Shown piece by piece: positions 1-5,856 of a DNA stretch of 6,272 bases. Location: positions 1 through 6,272 of the forward strand of contig NZ_CALKTS010000145.1 of the NCBI RefSeq assembly GCF_937997595.1, written 5' to 3'. Both the position numbers and the translations under genes were made by a program. The DNA comes from an uncultured Campylobacter sp. (GTDB lineage: Bacteria; Campylobacterota; Campylobacteria; Campylobacterales; Campylobacteraceae). Numbering within the stretch: the stretch's first letter is position 1; each line of letters starts with the position of its first letter. Below the pieces are notes generated by a model. It did no database searches and was not told the origin of the DNA. It saw only the letters and a list, made by a program, of their open reading frames with translations.

Positions 1-212
1 ACGGAAGCAGCGATTCGCTTTCAAAGACTCTGCCTGGCTGGGTCATCGGTGCAAGGCTGGGTGGGCTATATAGCTTTGATGAGCATAACGAGATTGAGTT
101 TGGCTACAAGGCGGACTACACGAGATACAAGGCTAGTAAGCTCGGAGAGGATATAGATAAAGCCTACGAGACCAATCATGGACTATATTTAGGATACAAC
201 TTTAAATTCTAA
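1..212 (+). CDS. Outer-membrane beta-barrel protein, C-terminal fragment (5' end outside the window)
   Basis: The frame is open from the window edge, with the first complete codon at base 3, and gives 69 residues ending in TAA at 210-212. The sequence alternates polar and hydrophobic residues in strand-like stretches (GWVIGARLGGLYSF, then NEIEFGYKADYTRY, then HGLYLGYNFKF). It ends in an aromatic residue, with the pattern Y-N-F-K-F. In Gram-negative bacteria a last beta strand ending in Phe is the usual signal recognised by the BAM assembly complex, so the protein is probably an outer-membrane barrel. The loop between the last two strands is charged and would face outside. The exact family (porin, OmpA-like barrel or other) cannot be judged from this much sequence. 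A strong terminator follows 21 bases after the stop, so this is the last gene of its transcript. Confidence 0.7.
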   Translation, partial: GSSDSLSKTLPGWVIGARLGGLYSFDEHNEIEFGYKADYTRYKASKLGEDIDKAYETNHGLYLGYNFKF

Positions 213-233
213 AAATTCTAATGTGCTAGCGCA

Positions 234-268
234 GGATGGAGCGAACGAACTCTCGCTCCATCCGTTTT
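234..268 (+). terminator. Rho-independent terminator of the outer-membrane protein gene
   Basis: A perfect 11-bp inverted repeat (GGATGGAGCGA at 234-244, TCGCTCCATCC at 253-263) encloses an 8-base loop and is followed at once by GTTTT. The stem is GC-rich and stands out against the AT-rich spacer. The T-tract lies only on the right side, so it should act on + strand transcription from the outer-membrane protein gene. It should act poorly on the minus-strand transcript coming from the endonuclease gene. Confidence 0.9.
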
Positions 269-446
269 AAATTCCAAATAATTCTTAGTTTGGTCGAATT
301 TCAAAGCCCCGATAAATTTTTGCGGAAGTACTATTTGCTGCTTTGCATCTTTTGGGATTGATTAAATTTTAAAATTATTCTAAGCAGAGCGATACAATGT
401 TAAAACATCTCATAATCGCACTTGGTATAAAATCTATCTATCCGAA
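269..446. other. Intergenic spacer between convergent genes, no gene seen
   Basis: These 178 bases separate the terminator from the 3' end of the minus-strand endonuclease gene. I see no open frame of note, no tRNA-like folding and no clear minus-strand terminator. There are short AT palindromes around 365-377 and an imperfect hairpin ATGTT/AACAT at 397-408, both too weak to call. How the purB transcript ends is therefore not evident. Confidence 0.5.
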
Positions 447-1229
447 TTAGTTAAATTTCTTAATCGCCTTGCCGTAGCGATAAATTCTTGTGTTTTCTAC
501 ATTATTGATGAGCTTGGGCTTATCGCGATCTTTTATATCGTTTTTTAAAATATCTAGGATTTTCTTGGAATTTAATCTAAATTTTATCTCTTTATAGTGT
601 ATGTCGCTATCGTTTCTGACTTCTATTTCGCCGACGCTAACATCGTGCTTAAAAATAACTTTTTGCGCATCCGTTTGATTTGCCATTCTAGCGCGAGAAT
701 TCTCTACATTTAAATTTTGAGCTAGAACATCAATGACATCTTGATAATAAAAAACGTAAATATCGCCACTGTCGTCGTTTGGAAAAACGCTTAAAAATTG
801 CACTTCACCGCCGTTAAATATCGCTTTGCTTAAAAATGCTTTCAATCTATTTTTGTCTTTTAGTTTTTCACAAAGCGCAATCATCGGAATTTTTAGCGCG
901 TCTTTATATTTTTGCTTTTCGCATTCGTAATCTGCGCGATTTTGTGGGAAGATTTCAAGACAATCTAAAATAAGCTGCCCCATTCCATTCATCGCTAAAA
1001 ATCCGTAATCGTCTTTAATTCTTTTAATAGAATATAAAAATATCTGCCACCAAGTACCGCTTTTTACGCTATGCCCATCGCCGTTAAAATCTATGACATC
1101 TTTTTTGGCTTGCCTATCGTGCTTATATTCGTCATCCAGTCCAATTAAATTTGCAAAGATTTTTTCTTTTTGATGCCCGCTCAATTTAACGCGCGAAGCA
1201 TGCTCGCTACTCATTGCTCGTTTTGCCAT
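447..1229 (-). CDS. Probable type II restriction endonuclease, partner of the adjacent adenine methyltransferase
   Basis: This 260-residue protein is not one I can name, but its position and motifs indicate a restriction enzyme. It starts one base after the stop of a Dam-like DNA methyltransferase and has the usual size of a type II endonuclease. A likely nuclease core is at residues 44-58: D44-V-I-D47, then H53-S-V-K56-S-G followed by WWQIFLYS. This fits an acidic residue plus x-V-K arrangement of the PD-(D/E)XK type. A second block near the C-terminus (residues 200-224: G-E-I-E-V-R-N-D-S, then H-Y-K-E-I-K-F) also looks like a conserved element. No signal peptide or membrane segment is present. 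ATG at 1229 is preferred because AAGGA lies 5 bases upstream. The gene is about 37% GC in a sampled stretch, lower than purB, which is consistent with transfer. Its target sequence cannot be read from the protein; its predicted role is cleavage of incoming DNA lacking the partner's methylation. Confidence 0.7.
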   Translation of the reverse strand: MAKRAMSSEHASRVKLSGHQKEKIFANLIGLDDEYKHDRQAKKDVIDFNGDGHSVKSGTWWQIFLYSIKRIKDDYGFLAMNGMGQLILDCLEIFPQNRADYECEKQKYKDALKIPMIALCEKLKDKNRLKAFLSKAIFNGGEVQFLSVFPNDDSGDIYVFYYQDVIDVLAQNLNVENSRARMANQTDAQKVIFKHDVSVGEIEVRNDSDIHYKEIKFRLNSKKILDILKNDIKDRDKPKLINNVENTRIYRYGKAIKKFN

Positions 1230-1230
1230 T

Positions 1231-2199
1231 TTAATCCTTGATTATCAAAAGTTCGTGAGATTGTTTGATATTATTGTCGTCGCCGCGTTCTATACGGTTT
1301 TTACCGATACGCGTTTCGCCTTGCCCCATCGTATATTGCCATTTCGGCTCCAAAATTTTAAATTCTTTATAAGTATCTCTAACCCATCCGCAGTCATTGT
1401 AGCTTAGTATAAATTTACCCTTATGGGCTTTTAAGAGCTTGGCTAGAAGTTCATGATTAAAGCCGTTGTGGTGTATCGGGAAATTTCGTTGCGGATAAAT
1501 TCCGCGGAACATTTTTGAATCGCCGCTTAAAAAATACGGCGGATCAAGGTAAAAAAAGTCGCTCGGGTATAGCTTAAAAGCCTTTTCAAAGCTAGCGCAT
1601 TCAACGCTTAAATTTTCTAAATTTAGACTTGAAATCTTTTCGACGCCTTTTAAATATTTAGCTTCATCCTCATAAATTGAACTCATCCAGCCCAAAAATC
1701 CAGGTCCATAGCTTAGATTGAAATTAAAATAGTAATCTCGCGCCAACATTAAACTATCGAGCGCAACTTCTTTAGTCCAGTGCGATTTTAGCTCGTCTTT
1801 TATGGTCTTGTAAATTTGTTTCGTCGGCTTTAATTTTAAAAGCTCATTACAAAGCGAATTTTTATCTTTTATCGCAACTTGCCAAAAATTTACTAAAATA
1901 TCAAAAATATCGTATGCTTTTACTTCTATTCCAAGCTCTACGGCGGCGGCTATTTCTACGCTTCCGCCGCCGATAAAAGGTGAAATAAGCCGTTTTAAGT
2001 TATCCGGAAAATATTCTATTATCAGACCGACCGCTAAAGATTTACCGCCGGGATAGCGTAGTGGCGATTTCGTATAGCGTTTATATTTTAGCTTTTCGCC
2101 TTTGAGTAAATTTAAAAATAACTCTTTTTTCGGGCTTAAGCTTAAAATTTCGCTATCATAAAATAGCTGAGTTTGATTTAAAATTTGATTTACCAACAT
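1231..2199 (-). CDS. Dam-like N6-adenine DNA methyltransferase (D12/alpha class) of a type II R-M system
   Basis: This enzyme should transfer a methyl group from S-adenosylmethionine to N6 of adenine at the system's target site, protecting host DNA from the endonuclease encoded next to it. The 322 residues carry the alpha-class motifs in order: motif X SPLRYPGGK (45-53), the SAM-binding motif I PFIGGGSVE (74-82), the catalytic DPPY (219-222), and later conserved segments around FILSYND (263-269) and the C-terminal HELLII. The target-recognition region should lie roughly between residues 100 and 200 and includes an unusual YGPGFLGW stretch (164-171). About 44 residues precede motif X, more than the 5-15 usual in Dam proteins. 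No later Met occurs before residue 151, so this start is kept. The ATG overlaps the purB stop codon as TAATG, which suggests translational coupling. Target sequence unknown; GATC is possible by family but not shown. Confidence 0.93.
   Translation of the reverse strand: MLVNQILNQTQLFYDSEILSLSPKKELFLNLLKGEKLKYKRYTKSPLRYPGGKSLAVGLIIEYFPDNLKRLISPFIGGGSVEIAAAVELGIEVKAYDIFDILVNFWQVAIKDKNSLCNELLKLKPTKQIYKTIKDELKSHWTKEVALDSLMLARDYYFNFNLSYGPGFLGWMSSIYEDEAKYLKGVEKISSLNLENLSVECASFEKAFKLYPSDFFYLDPPYFLSGDSKMFRGIYPQRNFPIHHNGFNHELLAKLLKAHKGKFILSYNDCGWVRDTYKEFKILEPKWQYTMGQGETRIGKNRIERGDDNNIKQSHELLIIKD
1235..1239 (-). promoter_or_regulatory. Ribosome binding site of the endonuclease gene
   Basis: On the minus strand AAGGA sits 5 bases before the endonuclease ATG and inside the last codons of the methyltransferase gene. 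It is the best Shine-Dalgarno sequence in the operon and fixes the endonuclease start. Because it overlaps the methyltransferase stop, translation of the two genes is probably coupled, with terminating ribosomes able to restart. Confidence 0.75.
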
Positions 2200-3530
2200 T
2201 ACTCTTCAAACACCCTTTTAAAAATTCCATCCACATTTTTGGTGTAATATCCGTAGTCAAAGCACTCTTTGATCTCGCTTTCGCTTAGCTTTTCTCGCAA
2301 CTTTGTATCTGCGAGCAGATTTTGTAAAAACAAGCTATGTCCTTGCTCATCTATAGCTTTTTTGCCCTCTTGCAGATCCGCCCAGACCTTCATCGCATTA
2401 CGCTGCACGATTTTATAAGCATCCTCTCTGCTAACTCCTCGTTTAGGCAGCTCTAGCAGCACGCGCTGCGAAAACACGAGCCCACCGGTTAAATTTAGAT
2501 TTCTCATCATATTTTCAGGATATACGAGCAGTTTTTCGATCAAGCTCGTCAAGCGATTTAGCATAAAATCGGCGGTTATAAAGCCATCAGGGAGGATAAA
2601 TCGCTCGACCGAGCTATGGCTGATGTCGCGTTCGTGCCATAGCGCTACATCCTCCATCGCGGGTATTGCGAAGCTGCGGATCATACGACATAGTCCCGTT
2701 ACGTTTTCGCTAAGCACAGGATTTCGTTTGTGCGGCATCGCAGAGCTGCCCTTTTGACCTGGGCTAAAAAATTCCTCTGCCTCATAAACCTCGGTGCGTT
2801 GATAGTGGCGGATTGCGATAGCGATCTTTTCGCAGCTGGAAGCCAGGATCGCAAGTGCGCTCATCACCTGTGCGTAGCGATCGCGCTGGATGACTTGATT
2901 GGACGCGGGAGCGGGCTTTAGCCCCAGATATTCGCACACTAGTTCCTCAAGCTCTAGTGGAGCGTGGGCGAAATTCCCCATCGCACCGCTTATTTTGCCG
3001 TAGCTGATGACGCTTTTTGCGTGTTGCAAAAGCTCTAGCGCGCGATTTATCTCATCATACCAGACCGCAAGCACGAGTCCGAAAGTGATCGGCTCGCCGT
3101 GGATACCGTGGCTGCGCCCGACCATCAGTGTCATTTTATGCTTCATGGCTTGAGATTTTATCGCGGCTTTTAAATTTTGCACATCCTTGATGATGAGCTC
3201 CATGCTTTCTTTGATTTGTAGCGCGACGGCGGTATCGATGCAGTCACTACTAGTCATTCCGTAATGCACGAAGCGGCTCTCCTGCCCAAGGCTCTCACTC
3301 ACGCTCGTTAGAAATGCAATCACGTCGTGCTTGGTGGTCTTTTCGATCTCATCTATCCGCTCGATCCTAAAGCTTGCGTTTTGTAGAATTTTATCTTTAT
3401 CGCAGTCGCTTATTAGACCTAGTTTATTCCACGCCTTAACTGCTGCGAGCTCGACTTTTAGCCACGCGTCGTATTTGGCTTGCAAGCTCCATTTTTCAGA
3501 CATCTCTTTTCTTGCGTATCTTTCGACCAT
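2199..3530 (-). CDS. purB: Adenylosuccinate lyase
   Basis: PurB catalyses two steps of purine synthesis in the cytoplasm: SAICAR to AICAR plus fumarate, and adenylosuccinate to AMP plus fumarate. It is a member of the fumarase/aspartase superfamily and works as a homotetramer. The fumarate lyase signature GSSAMPHKRNP is at residues 261-271. The other conserved blocks are TKHDV (66-70), HYGMTSSD (89-96) and GRSHGIHGEP (138-147). I start at ATG 3528-3530, giving 443 residues, the normal family length. With this start the key residues become His68, His89, His141 and Ser262, matching the numbering known for Bacillus subtilis PurB. GAAAGG lies 8 bases upstream. An open frame continues 62 codons further upstream, but that stretch has no PurB character and would run into the divergent gene. 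GC content is high (about 55% in a sampled stretch). It is first in an operon with the R-M genes. Confidence 0.97.
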   Translation of the reverse strand: MVERYARKEMSEKWSLQAKYDAWLKVELAAVKAWNKLGLISDCDKDKILQNASFRIERIDEIEKTTKHDVIAFLTSVSESLGQESRFVHYGMTSSDCIDTAVALQIKESMELIIKDVQNLKAAIKSQAMKHKMTLMVGRSHGIHGEPITFGLVLAVWYDEINRALELLQHAKSVISYGKISGAMGNFAHAPLELEELVCEYLGLKPAPASNQVIQRDRYAQVMSALAILASSCEKIAIAIRHYQRTEVYEAEEFFSPGQKGSSAMPHKRNPVLSENVTGLCRMIRSFAIPAMEDVALWHERDISHSSVERFILPDGFITADFMLNRLTSLIEKLLVYPENMMRNLNLTGGLVFSQRVLLELPKRGVSREDAYKIVQRNAMKVWADLQEGKKAIDEQGHSLFLQNLLADTKLREKLSESEIKECFDYGYYTKNVDGIFKRVFEE

Positions 3531-3538
3531 TTTAGTAG

Positions 3539-3544
3539 CCTTTC
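3539..3544 (-). promoter_or_regulatory. Ribosome binding site that sets the purB start
   Basis: GAAAGG on the minus strand lies 8 bases upstream of the ATG at 3530. It supports this start over the upstream in-frame ATG at 3716, which lies inside the divergent pseudouridine synthase gene. Confidence 0.65.
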
Positions 3545-3559
3545 GGTTAGAATTTCTTG

Positions 3560-3565
3560 TATAAT
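3560..3565 (+). promoter_or_regulatory. Candidate -10 box of the pseudouridine synthase gene
   Basis: A perfect TATAAT, preceded by T-rich sequence, would start transcription near 3572, about 33 bases before the ATG at 3606. It points toward the minus-strand -10 box only 10 bases away, so the two promoters face each other and probably cannot be occupied at once. Confidence 0.55.
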
Positions 3566-3575
3566 GATGGCAAAA

Positions 3576-3581
3576 ATTATA
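3576..3581 (-). promoter_or_regulatory. Candidate -10 box of the purB operon
   Basis: The minus strand reads TATATAATTTTT here, containing a perfect TATAAT. Transcription would begin near 3569 and give a leader of about 38 bases before the purB ATG. No -35 hexamer is visible, as is usual for the major sigma factor of Campylobacter. This is the only evident promoter for purB and for the R-M genes behind it. No purine-repressor-like operator was recognised. Confidence 0.55.
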
Positions 3582-3605
3582 TAAAAATAGGGCTGAAAGT
3601 TTAAT

Positions 3606-5018
3606 ATGGGTTATGAGAAAAGAAGCCTGGGAAGCTTTGAGGGGCGCAAAATTTACGAAATTCTGCTTAGCCTCGGGTACGATATGAAATCCGCGCAGCG
3701 CATTTGTGACAAGCATCGCGTAACCGATGCAGAGGATCGAAATTTACATAAAAGCTCCGTCGCGCACGGAGAAATTTTTTTGATCGATTACAAATGCGAG
3801 CCGCGCGGACTGAAGCCGATCTTTGAGTGCGATGCGTTTGCGGCATTTGACAAGCCGAGTGGAATTTTAAGCCATCCGAGCGGGCGCAACTCGCCTTATA
3901 ATATGTATGACGAGATCTGGTCGCTATACGGGCAGGACGCGTGCGTGGCGCATAGGCTTGATTTAGAAACCAGCGGAATTCTTATTGTCGCCAAGGATAA
4001 AGACGCGGCGCGCGAGCTTAAAGAGTGCTTTGAACAGCGTAGAGTGATGAAAAGCTATCTAGCGCTCGTGCGAGGTGATTTGAGAGAGGGCTTGCGAGGT
4101 GATTTGCAAAGTGCTGCTTGCAATGGCGAGATAGAGAATTGCTATGCGCTAGGTTCGTATGAAATTTGCGGATCAAAATTTGCGGACGATGCTGTGAGTT
4201 TACCAGATAACGTGTCGGATCTGCGCGATACACTAGCTCTAAAAGGAGTAGGCAATAAATTTGGATTTAATATCTTGTCTAATAGTGCGAGTAGGAGATT
4301 ATGGTGCGATGCTCTATCTGACGGCATGCAAGCTAAATTTGAATCTGACGCTCCTGCTGGCGATGTTGGCAGCGGATTTGAATTTGATGACTTATCCTGC
4401 GGCGTGAGTGATAAGCTTAAACCCGCTATCGCGGTGAGTAGCGCGGATAACGGACATAAACCTTACGCCTTATCTGTGGCTAAATCTTTGCCAGCTACTT
4501 CTATGGGCTGCGTAAATTTTAAAAAATTTGAGCCTGCAAAATACGCAAAATTTAGCGATAAACTGAAATTTTTAAAGGATTTTGAGGGGTTTGTGATTGA
4601 TGCTCCGATCGCTCCTAGCGACGAGTTTGCCGATCTTAAAATTCGTATGAAAATATCGCGCGACGGTAAGGAGGCGATCACGCTGATACGCCCGCTGCGA
4701 TATTTCTCGGACATAGACGCTAGCCTGATCGAGTGCTATCCGCTGACGGGTAGGCAGCATCAGATCAGGCTGCATCTATTTGCCGCGGGTGCGCCGATAT
4801 TGGGAGAGCCGCTGTACGGGCTTTCGCGCGAGCAAGCGGAGCGGATATTGGATAAAAAGATGGTTGAGACGGATCGGATCAGAACGACTGGGGCGCCGAG
4901 ATTGTTGCTGCACGCGAATGCGATTTGCTTCGAACTAGGCGGCGAAAGATACGAGATAAAAAGCGAATTTGACGCCGCAAGAGAGTTTTATAATCTCGCA
5001 AAAATCGGTAAAATTTAA
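3606..5018 (+). CDS. RluA-family RNA pseudouridine synthase with a large internal insertion
   Basis: The enzyme should convert specific uridines in rRNA (possibly tRNA) to pseudouridine. Residues 15-62 look like a small S4-type RNA-binding domain. The catalytic domain begins near residue 73 (FECDAFAAFDKPSG). It carries the family signature HRLDLETSG at 116-124, with catalytic Asp119, and a basic segment up to SYLALVRG (150-157). The rest of the domain resumes near 328 (GFVIDAPIAPS, then GKEAITLIRPL, LTGRQHQIRLHL at 380-391, GEPLYG at 400-405, and LLLHA near 433-437). Family members usually run straight from the first part to the second with about ten residues between; here about 165-170 are inserted. 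Despite this the frame is intact and every expected motif is present. ATG 3606 is the first Met and is preceded by GAAAG 6 bases upstream. From memory, the gene divergent from purB in C. jejuni is also a pseudouridine synthase. The target uridine is unknown, so no gene symbol is given. Confidence 0.9.
   Translation: MGYEKRSLGSFEGRKIYEILLSLGYDMKSAQRICDKHRVTDAEDRNLHKSSVAHGEIFLIDYKCEPRGLKPIFECDAFAAFDKPSGILSHPSGRNSPYNMYDEIWSLYGQDACVAHRLDLETSGILIVAKDKDAARELKECFEQRRVMKSYLALVRGDLREGLRGDLQSAACNGEIENCYALGSYEICGSKFADDAVSLPDNVSDLRDTLALKGVGNKFGFNILSNSASRRLWCDALSDGMQAKFESDAPAGDVGSGFEFDDLSCGVSDKLKPAIAVSSADNGHKPYALSVAKSLPATSMGCVNFKKFEPAKYAKFSDKLKFLKDFEGFVIDAPIAPSDEFADLKIRMKISRDGKEAITLIRPLRYFSDIDASLIECYPLTGRQHQIRLHLFAAGAPILGEPLYGLSREQAERILDKKMVETDRIRTTGAPRLLLHANAICFELGGERYEIKSEFDAAREFYNLAKIGKI
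4069..4106 (+). repeat. 14-bp direct repeat at the edge of the insertion
   Basis: TGCGAGGTGATTTG occurs at 4069-4082 and again at 4093-4106, a period of 24 bases (8 codons). The protein shows it as RGDLREGLRGDL. It looks like a small in-frame tandem duplication exactly where the family alignment is interrupted. Confidence 0.8.
4077..4586 (+). other. In-frame insertion inside the pseudouridine synthase catalytic domain
   Basis: Residues 158-327 have no counterpart that I know in RluA enzymes. The segment is rich in Ser, Asp, Ala and Gly, holds six Cys (172, 179, 188, 234, 265, 302) with no metal-binding spacing, and has few long hydrophobic runs, so it may be largely disordered. It begins with a duplicated RGDL unit. 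It contains no stop, no ribosome entry site and no intein splice motifs at its edges. GC content in sampled stretches (43-47%) is somewhat below the second half of the gene. Borders are approximate. Confidence 0.7.
4162..4186 (+). repeat. 11-bp direct repeat, out of frame
   Basis: AAATTTGCGGA occurs at 4162-4172 and 4176-4186. The offset of 14 bases is not a multiple of three, so the copies encode different residues (EICG and KFAD). The repetition is therefore in the DNA and not in the protein. It could be chance, given how common AAATTTG words are here. Confidence 0.5.
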
Positions 5019-5045
5019 GCAACTCAATAAAATTTTGAAGTGGCG

Positions 5046-5138
5046 ATGATTATTTTTATGACGAGGATTTTGCTTTTGCTGGTTTTTATAGAATTTTGTG
5101 CTTACAACGGCATTAATTTATTAATTTCTCATCTATAG
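5046..5138 (+). CDS. Possible 30-residue hydrophobic peptide
   Basis: A short open frame begins with ATG 5046 (a second ATG lies at 5058) and ends with TAG 5136-5138. It encodes a Met-Thr-Arg followed by I-L-L-L-L-V-F-I, then a more polar end (NGINLLISHL), which resembles a single membrane segment. GAAG lies 5 bases upstream of the first ATG. No promoter is evident between it and the preceding gene. AT-rich DNA readily gives short hydrophobic frames by chance, so this is only a candidate. It has no lipobox. Confidence 0.18.
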   Translation: MIIFMTRILLLLVFIEFCAYNGINLLISHL

Positions 5139-5177
5139 TTATTTGAAAATTTTAAGACGATTTTATTTTGCGATGGC

Positions 5178-5183
5178 TATAAT
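5178..5183 (+). promoter_or_regulatory. Candidate -10 box of the nuclease-like gene
   Basis: A perfect TATAAT follows a T-rich stretch (TTTTATTTTGCGATGGC). The predicted start near 5190 would leave a leader of about 34 bases before the ATG at 5224. No -35 box is visible. It suggests the gene is transcribed on its own and not from the pseudouridine synthase promoter. Confidence 0.55.
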
Positions 5184-5212
5184 TCATAATTAGAATATTA
5201 GTAATTTTGAAT

Positions 5213-5218
5213 AAAGGA
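5213..5218 (+). promoter_or_regulatory. Ribosome binding site that decides between two ATGs
   Basis: AAAGGA abuts and overlaps the ATG at 5218, leaving no room for that codon to be used. It lies about 5-6 bases from the second ATG at 5224, a normal distance. The second ATG is therefore the likelier start. Confidence 0.7.
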
Positions 5219-5223
5219 TGAAA

Positions 5224-5856
5224 ATGTTGTGGTGGGAAAAAACAGTGGAGTATTATTTTGTAAAGCAGTGTTTGTTGGACATCGATATAGCTCCACTTGA
5301 TGGTGATGTAGAAAAAATAGGTGATGCCTTAACTCATAACAATGGGAAGTTTTTACTTATAGAGTTTAAAAGGGCATTCGAGAATTTATCCTCAGAAAAG
5401 AGAAAATATGCAGATTGGGAAAAAAGCGCTAAGGCCATAAAAGCATATAATTTAACTTGGCTAGACGGTGGGTTTCATATATTTATTTTCGGTAGCGAAG
5501 ATGACGATAAATTTGAGCTTAGAGCGCATAAATATTGGATGCTTCAAGATAAGCTGGGTGGTAGTATAAAAGATTTTAAATCTGGTGTTGATTCTTTTAA
5601 AAAATACAATCAAGAACATGGAATATTTAAAAAAGAATTTGACGAATACGCTAATTTCCTATTTAAGCAAAAGGGTGGGGCGGGAAGCTCTGTTAATTTA
5701 AAAAGCTCGGCATTAATAGCAAGCATGGGGAGCAAAACAGTAGTTGCTTCTTTTGGAGAATATTGCAAGAGGATGCTTAATTTAGAAAATAGTAAAAAAC
5801 AAGAACATACCATAAATATAACACCACCAAGTAGAGGTATGAGTTTTAGACGGTAA
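5224..5856 (+). CDS. Unrecognised protein with a PD-(D/E)XK nuclease-like signature
   Basis: I do not recognise this 210-residue protein as a named family. Its N-terminal quarter has the layout of a PD-(D/E)XK nuclease core. A helix carries Glu5 (WWEKTVEYYF), then GDA with Asp34, then a hydrophobic strand ending in Glu47-Phe-Lys49 (FLLIEFKR). This gives D-x12-E-x-K. A further strand at 79-90 (LDGGFHIFIFGS) fits a later strand of the fold. The rest is helical and Lys-rich. The C-terminus from about 150 is Gly/Ser-rich and ends in a polar tail (TPPSRGMSF). There is no signal peptide or membrane segment, so it should be cytoplasmic. DNA cleavage is inference only. The gene is markedly AT-rich (about 32% GC in a sampled stretch against 55% in the neighbouring gene), stands alone with its own promoter, and is probably transferred. 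A defence or mobile-element role is possible but not shown. Confidence 0.65.
   Translation: MLWWEKTVEYYFVKQCLLDIDIAPLDGDVEKIGDALTHNNGKFLLIEFKRAFENLSSEKRKYADWEKSAKAIKAYNLTWLDGGFHIFIFGSEDDDKFELRAHKYWMLQDKLGGSIKDFKSGVDSFKKYNQEHGIFKKEFDEYANFLFKQKGGAGSSVNLKSSALIASMGSKTVVASFGEYCKRMLNLENSKKQEHTINITPPSRGMSFRR

Noticed and set aside
234..263. The hairpin as a bidirectional terminator that also ends the endonuclease transcript
   Set aside because: On the minus strand the stem is followed by a mixed sequence (TGCGCTAGCAC) with no T-run.
2730..3564. Plus-strand open frames at 2730-2921 and 3331-3564
   Set aside because: They lie antisense within or across purB, have no ribosome binding sites, and their sequences are low-information translations of the purB reverse strand.
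3531..3716. A 62-codon upstream extension of purB starting at ATG 3716
   Set aside because: It would overlap the first 111 bases of the divergent pseudouridine synthase gene and both candidate promoters. It has no PurB-like sequence, and it would shift the catalytic residues away from the positions 68, 89, 141 and 262 known for the family.
4077..4586. The inserted segment in the pseudouridine synthase as an intein
   Set aside because: There is no Cys or Ser at the expected first position, no His-Asn pair at the downstream edge, and no homing endonuclease motif.
4018..4775. Minus-strand open frames antisense to the pseudouridine synthase gene
   Set aside because: They mutually overlap, lack start signals, and mirror the coding strand's codon bias.
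5218..5223. First ATG of the nuclease-like gene as the start
   Set aside because: The only ribosome binding site (AAAGGA) touches and overlaps this ATG, leaving no spacing; the ATG at 5224 is correctly spaced.
5610..5813. Minus-strand 67-codon frame within the nuclease-like gene
   Set aside because: It is fully antisense to a better supported gene and has no promoter or ribosome binding site.
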